A program made the translations under genes and the position numbers. The notes under the pieces were generated by a model. That model was not told where the DNA came from. It was given only the letters and a program-made list of their open reading frames with translations, and made no database searches. DNA of 64,000 nt from Saururus chinensis (taxonomy: Eukaryota; Streptophyta; Magnoliopsida; Piperales; Saururaceae): contig CP141146.1 of assembly GCA_035235625.1 (NCBI GenBank), positions 14,874,501-14,938,500 on the forward strand, in the 5' to 3' direction. Numbering within the stretch: the first letter of the stretch is position 1; each line of letters opens with the position of its first letter. Below, piece by piece: positions 1 through 11,230 of the stretch.

Positions 1-439
1 CTACAACAAAAAGGACTTTTAGCGTATACAAAACGTCACTATAAGCGTCGCAAAAAGTGTCATCACTATTGCCTATTAGCGACTCATAACACAAAGCGTC
101 GCTAATAGTGCCTATTAGTGACATATATTTATGCGTCGTTATTAGTAAAACCACGTTGCTAATAATAAATTATTAGCGATGCTTATATATTAGTGTCGCT
201 AATGATTAGTTATTAGCGATGTTATTATATACGTCGCTAATAGAAAAACTATTTAAAAAAATTAAAAATTAACTTATTAGCGACGTATTACTCTAAAGCA
301 TCGCTAATAAGTCCTTATTAACGATGTTTTTGTATACAATAATTTTTAAAAAAATACTTATTTAATGCACCGCTAATAATATAATATTAGCGACGCTAAT
401 AAATAAGCTTTAGCTAAAGACAAAAAAATTTTAAAAAAT

Positions 440-1060
440 CCTTGGTGGGCCACCGGGGAAGGGAGAGGGGGCTGGAAGATGGCGGGGCGCCGGAATCGAC
501 CCACGGGAGGCGATGAAAGGGGTGGGGTCTTTGGAACCTCCCGGGGGGGGGGGGAAGTATCCGGCGGGGGAATAGGATTTCGGCGGCCGGAGCCCCTCCT
601 ATGGCGGTAGTGAAAGAGGGGGGAGAAATGAGGATGGGAGGGAGGGGTGGGTGCAAGAATTTGGCGGGGGAATCGGATTTCGGCAATCCCTCCTCCGGCG
701 GCGGCCAATGAGGGGGAATGGAAATAAGGGGAGGGGGAGGGGAGGGGGTGGTGTGCCAGAATCCGACCGGCGAACCCGGATGACGGCGGTGGGGGTAGGG
801 CAAGGAGGAGGGCGGAGGGGAGGACAAGGGGGCAAGGGAGGGGAGGAGAAGGGAGGAGGTGGATCCGGCACGGCGGGAGGGCTAGCGGTGGCGGAGCCGG
901 GATGGCAACGGCGTGGGGCTAGTAGCGGCTGAGCCAGGATGGCAATGGCGGGATGGATGCAGTGAAGTGGAGAGGCAGGACGGACAGTGTGGGAATGGGA
1001 GAAGAAGAGGCAGTGAGTGGGGGGAGAGGGAATAAATATTGCGCGGGCGAACGAATATTT
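440..1060. repeat. GC-rich, G-biased core block inside the CACTA element
   Basis: A sharp change to GC-rich, G-run-dominated sequence with simple GGA/GGGAGG repeats. Several overlapping frames stay open on both strands only because stop codons are rare in this composition; the predicted peptides are proline/glycine low complexity with no recognisable domain. A block of the same character follows the subterminal repeats of the related element at 54060-54310. It could be an old captured promoter or exon fragment, but nothing in it identifies a source. Confidence 0.6.
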
Positions 1061-1097
1061 CCCGCGCTTTAGCGACGCTTCGGTTGAAGCGTCACTA

Positions 1098-2560
1098 AAA
1101 GAGTACCTATCCTTCTCTCTCTCATCACCCTCTCTCTACCCTTTCTCTTCTCTCTCTCCCTCCCTCCTTCCCTCTCTCTCTCCTCTCTCCCTCCCTCCCT
1201 CCTTCCCTCTCTCTCTCCTCTCTCCCCCCTCTCTCCTCTCTCTCCACACTATCTCTCCTCTAATTTTAATTTTTTAATTTTTATAAATTTATTTAAAAAA
1301 TAATTAAAATAAAAAAATAAATATTATTAGTGACGCATAGAAATATGCGTCGCTAATGAGCTATGTATAAGTCGCCAATACTTAATAATATTTATTTTAT
1401 ATCTTTTTTATTATTTTTAAAATCTAATAATTTATAAATAAATTTAAAATTAAATTAACCTTCCTCTCCTCTCCTCTCTCTCTGCCCTCTCTCTCCTCCC
1501 TCCTCCCTCTCTCTCCCCCCTCTATCTCTCTCCTCTCTCTCTTTCTCCCTCTCTCTCTACCCTCCTCTCTCTCTCTCCTCCTTCCTCCTCCTCTCTCTCT
1601 CTCCTCCTCCTTCCTCCTTCCTCCTCTCTCTCTCCTCTCTCCTCTCTCTTTCCTCTATTTCTCTCTCCTCTCACTCTCTCTCTTCACCCTCTCTCTTTCC
1701 CCCTCTCCTCTCTCTACACACTCTCTCCTCTAATTTTATTTTATTTTTTTTATAAATTTATTTTAAAAATAATAAAAATAAATATTATTAGTGATGCATA
1801 GGAATATGCATTGCTAAGAATATTTATTTTTATTATTTTTAAAATCTAATAATTTATGAATAAATTTAAAAAATTAAATTAACCTCCCTCTCCTCCCTCC
1901 TCTCTCTCTCCTCCTTCCTCTCCTCTCTCCCCTCTCTCTATATCTGTTTTAATTTTAATTTTTTTTAAAATAAAAAAATATTATTCGCATCGCATACATA
2001 TATGTGTCGCTAATACTTTTAAAAATAAAATTAATCTCCCCCCTCTCTCTCTCTTCCCTCTCATCTCTCTCTCCTCTTCTCTCTCTCTCCCTCCCTCTCT
2101 CCTCTCTCTCTACCCCTCTCTCCTCTCTCTCGATATCCTCTCTATTTTTTCTCTCTCTACATATTTTAAAATTAATATAATAAATTATAAAGTAATAGCG
2201 GCGCATAGGACTATGCAGCGCTATTACCTAAGTTATTAGTGACGCAAAGGAATATGTGTCGCTAATATCAAGGGTATTAGCGATGTATATTCTTATATGT
2301 CGCTAATAATAAGAGTATTAGTGACGCATACCTATATGTGTTACTAATACATTTTTATTTATTTTTAATTAAGTTTTAAATAAAAAATTAAAATTTTCCC
2401 TCTCTAATCTCTCTCCTCACCCTCCCTCTCTCTCTCTCTCCTCTCTCTCTCCCCCTCTTCCTCTCCCTCTCCTCACCCCCTCTCTCATCTCTCTCCTCTC
2501 TCTCCCTCTCTCTCTCCTCAGTCTCTCTTCTCTCTCTCCATGCACTCTCTCTTCACTCTC
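1098..2560. repeat. CT-rich (pyrimidine) low-complexity tracts alternating with AT-rich spacers
   Basis: About four long stretches dominated by CTCTCT/CCCTCT on the + strand, near 1100-1260, 1460-1730, 1890-1945, 2035-2160 and 2398-2560. They are separated by AT-rich spacers that contain TTAGTGACGCAT...ATGCGTCGCTAAT units. The alternation looks like an amplified compound unit inside the CACTA element. It is non-coding. Confidence 0.7.
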
Positions 2561-3302
2561 TCTTTTATTATAAATTATATTTTAAATTATTAAGAAAATT
2601 CTAAAAATAAAATATATTATATATAAATAGTGAAAGTTTAATCTATTATTAACAATATTTTTTTATTGAAAATTTAATATTTATTTATTATATATACAAA
2701 TAGTAAATATTTAATCAAATATATTATATTTAGGAAATTTATTTAATATTTATTTATTATTTATTAAATAAAATTAATTAATAAAGCTATTAGCAAGGTG
2801 TGTAAATAAGCATCTCTGTTATCAATGCTATTTGTGATGCTTGTATAAAAGTGTCACTAATTATTCAATTTTTTTATTTATTTTAAATTCATAACTATTA
2901 GTAACGCTTTTTCAAGCGTCGCTAATAGCAAGTCTATTAGCTACGCTTTTGCACAAACGTCACTATTGTGAAAGCCATTAGCAACGATTAAAAAAATGTC
3001 GCTAATAGTGATAATTTTTTTTATTTAAAATATATAATTTTTAGCAACGTTTATGTAAAACGTCGCAAATAGAGGAACTATTAGCGACACTTATAATAAA
3101 GCGTCGCTAATATGAATAGTATTAGTGACGCTTTAAACTAAGCATCGCTAATATATAACTATTAGCGACGCATAAGAAAATGCGTCGCTAATAGTTCATT
3201 TTATTGCGGCACTTTTTTATGTGTCGCAAGTAGTGGTTTTTAGCGACGCTTAGTTTTGCGTCGCTAATAAATGCGTAGCTAATACTACATTTTGTTGTAG
3301 TG

Positions 3303-4146
3303 AAAACTACAGTTGGAATCCTTAGAAATTGACATTTTACAATAATTTTCTAAATATTTTTTAGCATTAACTCATAGAGTTTCTTTTTTCTTTATATGAT
3401 TAGGGTAAGTTATATGCATTTGGGATGGGTCTAAGACGACAAGACATTAAGTTTCATGTTCCCACTATAGTAAAACGTGACTCGACTTGGCTCCTTAATA
3501 CCCTTACACATTATGCATGATATATATTATTTGAAAGTAAATATTTTAAAGAGACATAATATACATATGGTATATAGGTGATATTTACTAAAATTTATAT
3601 TTATGTGTAATAAAATTAAATTATACATTCATACATGATATGTCATATACACAAATATAATTAACGACAAAGGTACTAATTTTTCTTTTTGCGATTATAA
3701 GATGACACTTGAAGTAAGCAGAAGTGAATACAAAGATTTACCAAAGATTTACCAAATCTAGGTTATCAAATAATAAATATATTTCATACAACCAAAAAAA
3801 GGTTGGGGTACGTAGAAGAGGTTGGGTGAGTATATGTGTGGTAATAATTAATGACATATTCACACAAAAAATTAAAAAATATATATAATACAAATGTATG
3901 AACACTTTAATGGTATCAAGGGAGTACATGTGCTAAGAATAGTGACATTTTTATAGGAGACTACTAAAAGATGCATATATAGTTAAACATACAAGCACAA
4001 GATATAGCATAATAATAAATATAAATATTAGAAAAGAAAATTAATAAATAAGTAAATAATATTATTTATACTTTAGTGGTCTATTTACAAATTTATGAGC
4101 TTTTAGTAAATGATGAAAATTTTATACAAGATTGTATTTATAAATA
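3303..4146. other. AT-rich intergenic stretch, nothing recognised
   Basis: No coding frame, terminal repeat or RNA gene is supported. The longest frame (minus strand near 3738-3929) is AT-rich noise. Confidence 0.6.
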
Positions 4147-4250
4147 CTCTATTTGTCCTACATTAATAGCTCCACTTAGTTTTAAAAAATAAATTAAAAT
4201 TAATTTATTTTAAAAAAACCAAATTGAGCGTTAATTTAAGACGGAGGGGG
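4147..4250. mobile_element. Stowaway-like MITE (Tc1/mariner type)
   Basis: A 104-bp sequence begins CTCTATTTGTCCTAC and ends GACGGAGGGGG, imperfect inverted ends of the common CTCCCTCCGTCCC family. It is flanked by TA on both sides (4145-4146, 4251-4252) as expected for a TA target duplication. The inner part is a near-palindrome around AAATTAAAATTAATTT. Non-coding. Confidence 0.65.
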
Positions 4251-4252
4251 TA

Positions 4253-4840
4253 TTTGATAATATTTTTTTACCTAAACAATTAGTCTATATTGGTATAATG
4301 ATGTAGAGATATTAATTAAGTTTTTGTACTCATTTTTATGCATTAAAATATATGAATCAATATAAAGAAGTATAAATATTATTTAAAATAACATGGATCA
4401 AGAGTACAACTTTAATAACAGAGTAACAAAATTATATTTGGTAAAAAAATATATTTAAATGAGAATAACCTTATATATTTATTTAATAGAATGCATGACA
4501 TAAAAGGTGTTATAGGAGTAGTACTTCAAGGAATTTGTTCTTTGCTTGAATTTTCACCGGCTTACTTAGCCGGATTTGATTTGTGCAAAGCTTGCACATA
4601 ATCGGATTTGCAGCTGAGCCAAATTCAAGCTAAGTTTTGTAGTGAGTGTAAACTAAGTTCGAGCTCGAGCTCCGGTCAAGTTTTTGGTTTTCTTCTTGAG
4701 CCAAACCCAAGTTGGATGCTTGGTAGCATAAAATTAGCCGAGCTAACCCATATACAACTTAAGTCGGCTCATTAGCACTCATGACTTTAGAAATGACATC
4801 ATCGAAGGGGGCATCTAGAGGTGATCAGATCCTACAGGGG
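4253..4840. other. AT-rich intergenic stretch, nothing recognised
   Basis: AT-rich sequence, then less AT-rich DNA without an open frame or repeat signature that I can name. Confidence 0.5.
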
Positions 4841-5060
4841 TAACACAACGTCTAACTCTTCATTGGGCCGACATTTTCAAGAGGCCTTGAGTTTGGCCAG
4901 AGGTTCATAACGTCTACAGGGAAGCCAACGGTGTGCTGCACTGTCTTGCCTGGCATGCCTAACACCTTGTTCGCCGAAAGGCTTGGACAGCATTTGTGCC
5001 TTCTTTTTTGAAGCTGGCAGTCGAGTTTGATGCCTTGGTGTTTCTGAGGTGTCTTGTAAC
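4841..5060 (+). pseudogene. Fragment of a LINE-type RNase H-like domain
   Basis: Read on the + strand, this stretch translates to a short broken frame containing VWPEVHNVYREANGV, followed by CLAWHA and FLKLAVEFDA. The REAN motif followed by a short Ala-rich segment and a hydrophobic-then-Asp tail resembles the end of the RNase H-like domain found downstream of plant LINE reverse transcriptases, where a VxREANxxAD motif is usual. An in-frame stop and the absence of upstream domains mark it as a relic. Family assignment is by motif only. Confidence 0.35.
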
Positions 5061-8000
5061 TGCTTCTCATCTAAAAAACAAAAAAAACAATGGTTCCTTA
5101 TGCACTTTTAGATCATAAATTATTAGTCTTGTAGGCTCTTTTTAACATAACTTTCTTTATGAATTAAGATATGAGATGGTACAGCTAGCTAGGGATGATT
5201 GCAGCACGGAGGTTTCATTGCATGGAAAAATAGCATTTCACGTGAAGATATGCTTTGCTTCCTTAAGAGTATCTCAGTCACTTCTGTTCCTCTTCGAATT
5301 AATCAAATAAGCTCCTTGTATTAGGTCCATGAAACAAGCTGTAAACCTTAAGGCGACTGACTCCATCAGAGCTGGAAAGGCCACCACTGCTCAGTTCTGG
5401 AACCTCAAATTTTTTATGTATGGCACAACCAAAATTTTAATTAGAGTTGGATGAAAGGTCAGTCATTTCTGGGAGTGTTCACAAAAACATATCTTTAAAG
5501 TCCCTCCTAGTGTGCATTTTTGTGATTAAATGGCATGTCCATGACTAAGTTACTTATTGACATGTGATCAAATCTTTCTTTTCGAACTGTTAGAGGCTTT
5601 TTTTAAGCATCAGTTTATTCCAAGAAACACTCAGATTTTTATTGAGGACATGGTTGAGGGCTTTAAATACGTAAAAATTGGTTATAGATTGGACATAAGT
5701 TTCATCATCATCGTCAAGCTCGAGTTCTTCGGGGAGGGTGGATCCAAATTTACTGAAGAAATCACTAATTGTGAAGTACTAAAACCTTTTACATTAATGG
5801 CCATGATATGAGAATCTTTGGAAAAAATTTGAATTTGTGATTAAACGCAAGTTTTATATATTGATTATAATACAAGAAGTTTGCATATTTGCAATGACTG
5901 CAATTAACATCTAATTAAGTTTCGTTTATATGAGTTTGAGTGTTTGCGTAGTATCCGTGCCATCAAATTTCAAAATTCCACATAACTCATGGGGTAAATT
6001 AGTTTCTTGTGATGATACTTGGGCTCATGTTCAGGCTCATATTAAGTACAACAAGAAATAATATTAACAAGTATTTTTAATTTAAAATAATGTTAAGTGT
6101 AAAAAAATAGTAATTAAGTATTTTTCTAGTCTAGAACAATTAAGAGGGCACGTGAACAATGTAGCCTTTGCCGTTTACATTCTAGACAAAACATTTTAAT
6201 AAAAGATGACAAATGCTATTAACAATTGCTGGCCAGCATTCATTTGTTTTTAGCTCACTGTCACCATCTTGAGCTCTTACCGTCTAAAGGCTGGCCCAGG
6301 ATATCGCCATGAGGAAGTTCGTACCTCATATCTATTTGGGATTATATCTCGTTTTATCTAGTTTGTATGATAGTTGGGCCTTAAATACACTCAAAGAGAT
6401 TGGCCACGGATGTCCTAAGAACTCAGGCACCGCTCATTATCAGACAATAAAATAATCTAAAATTTAATTAAAAAACGCATGGTTGAGCAAGTCACCCTGT
6501 CCACAGAAACACCTAAAAATATATGGTTCCTTTGTATTAAAAGAAAAAAGAAAAATTTAGTGTTCCCCACATATGGGTTCCATCCCTTATGCCCATCAAA
6601 CAAGGTGGGTTCCATATGGCTGATTTCATGGGGAACACGTTACATGTCAACTAGATAAGATGCACCCCAGAAGGAAAATGTAGCGGCCCCAAGGACAAGG
6701 TATAAGGACATCATCCTTAACAAAATTAAAAGAAGTAAAGAAAGATTTTGCAATGTTAACAAAAAAAATTGTTCATTTAGTATGTGTTCAGGTTTAAGGA
6801 AGCTGATAATTTTACTTTACCGTCTCTCTATATCAAAAGTCTTGCTCTACCTCTAATCTTTATTTTATGAGTTGTGATTCATCTTTTCTATTTAATTAAA
6901 AATAAAATAAAACTTTTTAAATATAAATAGCATTTTCCAAAGGTTTATGTGTGGTAGCATCGTAAATTATCGGATTAATATTTAACGGTACTTATTAAAA
7001 TAAAAGTAGGTTTAAATTACCCATCTGCTTCTTAATTTAACACGTATTGTAAATTTAAATTACCCATCTGCCCCTTAATCTAACACGTGTTATCAAATCT
7101 CAATCCGACGACTTGCGGAGTGTGCATAAAGTTTTCCAAAAAAAATAAAGGGGAGGTTCGCATGCATAAGCAAAAACGTAAAAGATCAAAGACAAAGTTC
7201 CAATTCGGAAGCATGCGTCGAAGACAAGAAACACCGAACAGTGGGTCCAGCTTCTCATCGGCTTGCCTCTCTCATGAGAAGGTTCCAAATACAGTGCATG
7301 TGGGTGTCACAGTCTAGCCCAGTCCCCAGTGCCAACCATCTTGCTCCTGTCCTTTGCCCCATCCCTCTCTGTACTGGGGCAGCTTTCATAGATCCGGGGT
7401 TTTAATTAGTTGATCATGTCAAGGTGGTTAGTGAGGTGAAGAAGGTGATGTGTTGAGGATAATACTATAATTCAGTTGATAAGTGCTTTCTTTTACTTAA
7501 ATTTAAATTAATCATGTTTGTAAGCAAGCATGGTGGTAGACTGGATTGCTGTAGCCATGAGCCACCAACCATTTTGGTACAGAAGATGCCAAAAGCCTGG
7601 ATGGGTAGAAGGACTGAATCAAACTGACCAGCTAGTCTTAGAGCTAGCTTAATTAGCGGGTTGTTTTCACATCTCTGTTAATGATAATGATAACAGAGAT
7701 GTTTAGTTATGTTGATCAATGTAACTTTGGGCACATTAAAGTAAGATAATCGTATGCAATAATAATTTTCATTTTAAAGTTTATACGCTGTAGACATGTC
7801 ACATGTTAGACTGTTAGTGGAGCCCTGACTGAGATATTACATCAGAAATGAAAAATGAAGGGAACAGATAAGATATATATTGTTTTTCAACATGAAAGAG
7901 CTGAAGGAAAAATCAATGTTTTAAAAACCGACCCGACCATACACGGGCCTCCAGACAGGGCATAAACTAGGTTTGAATAAATTTTTATAACTGCATGGCC

Positions 8001-8119
8001 TGGCTCTAATTGGATCGGGTTTGCCAAGCCCGGCCAGCTTTTAAAATACTAGGGGAGCTTTCTTTTTTGCTAAATAATTTGATGGAGAAATTAGATAAAT
8101 TGAGTTCCATTTATTAGTA

Positions 8120-8122
<3 letters not shown>
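5061..8122. other. Intergenic region, no gene supported
   Basis: Moderately AT-rich DNA with short chance frames, such as 5557-5811 and 7087-7317, that lack domain features and have no supporting splice or promoter context. Near 7917-8055 is a GC-richer patch beginning TTTTAAAAACCGACCCG that resembles the dispersed TTTTAAAAACCGG repeat family seen again at 42764. Confidence 0.5.

Positions 8123-8123
<1 letters not shown>

Positions 8124-8194
<71 letters not shown>
8124..8194. repeat. (TA)n microsatellite
   Basis: About 35 uninterrupted TA units. The array is long enough to be length-polymorphic and slip-prone in assemblies. Confidence 0.97.
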
Positions 8195-8196
<2 letters not shown>

Positions 8197-10980
8197 CCCT
8201 TAGTCTGGATTTCTTTGTTAAACCACATGGTGCATTAATATTGCATTTCTTTATGTAGCCAAAACAGGAAGCTTTGAATTTTGTGCTGGCTAAACAACAT
8301 GATGCATTGCATGTTTATACATAAAAATGGAATCAAATGAAGGCAGCTTAACTTGAACATTGAATAAAAAATCAACTCCCAACATTTACAAAATTGATAG
8401 TGAAGGAATTAACCAAAAGAACTACCTTTTTCTTATGTCAAAATTACATAATCTTCCTTGCAAAAAATATTCAAACACATTACACATCCTTATTGCCACT
8501 TTATTACAAAAAAAGACCTTACTAGTAACACATACATTCTTGTCATTAATAATAAGGGACGAAACTATATTGTAAAACTGGGGCCATGGCCCTTAATTTT
8601 TTTTCTTATTTTTTACTAAATACCCTACTTCTCCCATCTCCTTTTCCCTTTATATACCTTCCTCTAGAAGTTGATTCTCTAAACAACCAATGCACCTATT
8701 GGCCTCTCGGGCAATGAGGTTCTAGTTTTGTCCATGTTAGTAATATTGTTATATTAGAAGTTCAAACACATATAATATAACCTAGGATTAAGGTTGGAAA
8801 AATTCGACTCAACCCGCCTAACCTGTACCAACCCAACTAAAAATAAGGCCAAGGTTAGGGTTTTAAAATTTTACCCATTTTAAACATAGGCTCACATCAA
8901 ATTTACCTATACAATCCAACTTCAACACTATTATTTAATGATGTCATTCTCCAAGGTGGAAAACATTAAAAAAATCTTATAATTCTATTGTATCTTATGT
9001 TTTTACTTTATTTGATAGCAATTAGTAACTTTTGTGATATTTTTATGGCTTTGGACGTGTGTCTTATAATGTTGCAATGCTCGTCTTCAATTCTTATTTT
9101 CTCAAATAATACAATAAATGTTTGACATCTATTTATAGTATTGCAATGCATCTAAATTCTTCATAATTTTGGAATTTGCTCCTGCAAAGATAATGTATAA
9201 AATTCTAAGTTGATAAAAAATATTTAAGTAAAAAAAAATATAGTTACCTGCATACCTAATTAGGGTTATATTTTTAACCTATTTAATAAATAGAGTAGAG
9301 TTAGGACCCCATTTAATTTAAGCACGGGTCAAAGCCAACCCCATTCCTAACCCCACCTGAGGTTGTGCCGATAGAATCCATCAAGTGTACTTCAAGTGCA
9401 GCCAAGTCATGGACTGTAGTACATGGCTGAATTTGGTGGTTTAGAGACGCAGCTCCCTTTTAAAAGGGGTGGACACTCCTTTCAAAGGCACGTATTTTGT
9501 GGATGACGAAAATAGAATGAATAGACCAACAATATTTTTTTAGTTGACCAATATACTGCAAGTTTCTTGTATTATACTCCATATCAGCATGATTTGAAAT
9601 CGAATACGGGCCATAAATGGTTACTAATTAAGTTTGAAGCACACAGTTCAAACCAGTTTGCTGGTTTTTTTTTCATATATATTAGTACTTATCAGTAAGT
9701 TCAGGGTTGTTTGATTGAGATGTTTCATTTGATTGAGATCATTAATTACCAAGTCAATGAAAGTGAACAAGTATTAACAATATTATCTTAGAAGAAAAGT
9801 GAAAGTTATACTAAACCATCGATGTACATGAACAAATGTATGCTGAATGAAATAAATTGTCTTCTAAGAAAATCACAAGAGATTCACTAATTATTTTACT
9901 TTATTTTATTCACAAGAGGTATCTGAGTCCTTAAGACTTTGTATTGACTTCAATATAAATACTCACATCAAAATTTCACAATAATTCCATTATTTGTTGA
10001 ATAGAAAAATACTAATCTCTTCAAATTTGAATTTACTTCTAACCATCTCTCTCTTTTCTATCGAAACACTATGTGGATCAAATTTCTTTTACAAAAAACC
10101 GAGATGAATTGTGAAGCTCAATATTAAAGAAGCCTACTTTCATCATATGTGGCCCCATACTGATGGACCCCTTGTTAGGCTCAAAATATAGTTCTATCAT
10201 GAAAAATAATATTTATACACTTATTTTTTTTATATTATGAATTTTACACCACCTTCAATTAAATAGAGAAGGTGGGTCTTACTGAGGCGGGACCAATCAT
10301 AAGTGATATTAAAACCTGTGACCTAAAAAAAATTAAGTGTAGAAATATTGCTATCCTTTTATCATCCATGACATGAACTATAATTTTGGATGGTTGACCC
10401 TTGAAGTTGGACGGCTAGTCTTTTCAGCTACACCTCATCCACAAAAGATCAAGATGAGTACAAAAGCTTACTCCAAAAAGGAATAATGCTGATAACCACA
10501 TATTTTTTTCCAAAAAATTTTTACATGAGGTTTTGATTAGACCGATTAAAGTGTCCCACATCACAACAAGAGCACTTATTATTTTCACTCTACCTTGGAT
10601 AAAAAGTGGTATTAGAGTATCATTATTCTCAAATAAAATTGTTTTCTTAACTGAGCTCCCCTAATTAGCATCGGCTACCACGATACATAGGGGTTTAAAC
10701 ATGGTAGATAGATACCTAATACAATACATAGCTACCGAGTTACCATGTTAAGACCAAGTTATATAAACATATGGTATGTTAAACATCTATGTATTATGTT
10801 AGGACCTCTATGTAAGAATAGTCACTGAATTTGGACAGAAGCCCAGTTAAGCTGGAGGCAACCTATACCTACTCCAAATGCTACCCATATATTAAATCTT
10901 TAATCATCTCACTAATGACAACTTACCCTCTTCATTAATCAACATTACCAAGAAATGATATACTACACAAATTAAATAAT
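8195..10980. other. Intergenic region upstream of the ROP-GAP gene, no gene supported
   Basis: AT-rich, no durable open frame. The last few hundred bases before 11231 become C/T-rich, as often seen in 5' leaders, so the promoter and leader of the ROP-GAP gene should lie in roughly 10700-11230. No TATA box can be assigned with confidence. Confidence 0.5.
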
Positions 10981-11230
10981 CTCAAAGATGATGCAAACAG
11001 CTACAAGGGGCAGGAGTCCCCATCAGTCCCATTTCCACCCCCAAGCAAATGTAGAAATGACCAACCTCTCCTCTCCATCACCCTTTCGCCCCCAGCTGAA
11101 GCAACTGCTCCCAACAAATCCCATTTCCCTGCACCCGCCATGTGAAGTCCCGCTGTAGTACAGCATTCCCGCGCAGTGACTTCCATCGAGGTCTCCTTCC
11201 ATACGCCTCCCTTCCTTCCCTACCTGCGCC

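Larger units (their letters stand above)
1..3302. mobile_element. Non-autonomous CACTA-type DNA transposon, left tip just outside window
   Basis: The window opens with CTACAACAAAAAGG and the element closes at 3302 with TTTTGTTGTAGTG. These are the two inverted ends of a CACTACAACAAAA-type CACTA terminus, with the first CA presumably just outside. Both flanks hold dozens of short subterminal repeats of the form TTAGCGACGC...GCGTCGCTAATA in both orientations, the usual architecture of CACTA (En/Spm) ends. The middle has a GC-rich block and long CT-rich tracts separated by AT-rich repeats. No transposase-like reading frame is visible, so it is taken as non-autonomous. The left target duplication cannot be checked. 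The identification rests on termini and repeat structure. Confidence 0.75.

Noticed and set aside
373-932. Overlapping long frames on both strands in the GC-rich block
   Set aside because: Low-complexity Pro/Gly/Arg peptides open on several frames at once because G/C-rich sequence has few stops; no domain, and inside a transposon.
1017-2206. Ser/Pro- and Arg/Glu-rich frames in the CT tracts
   Set aside because: Direct translation of the CT repeat on each strand; not genes.
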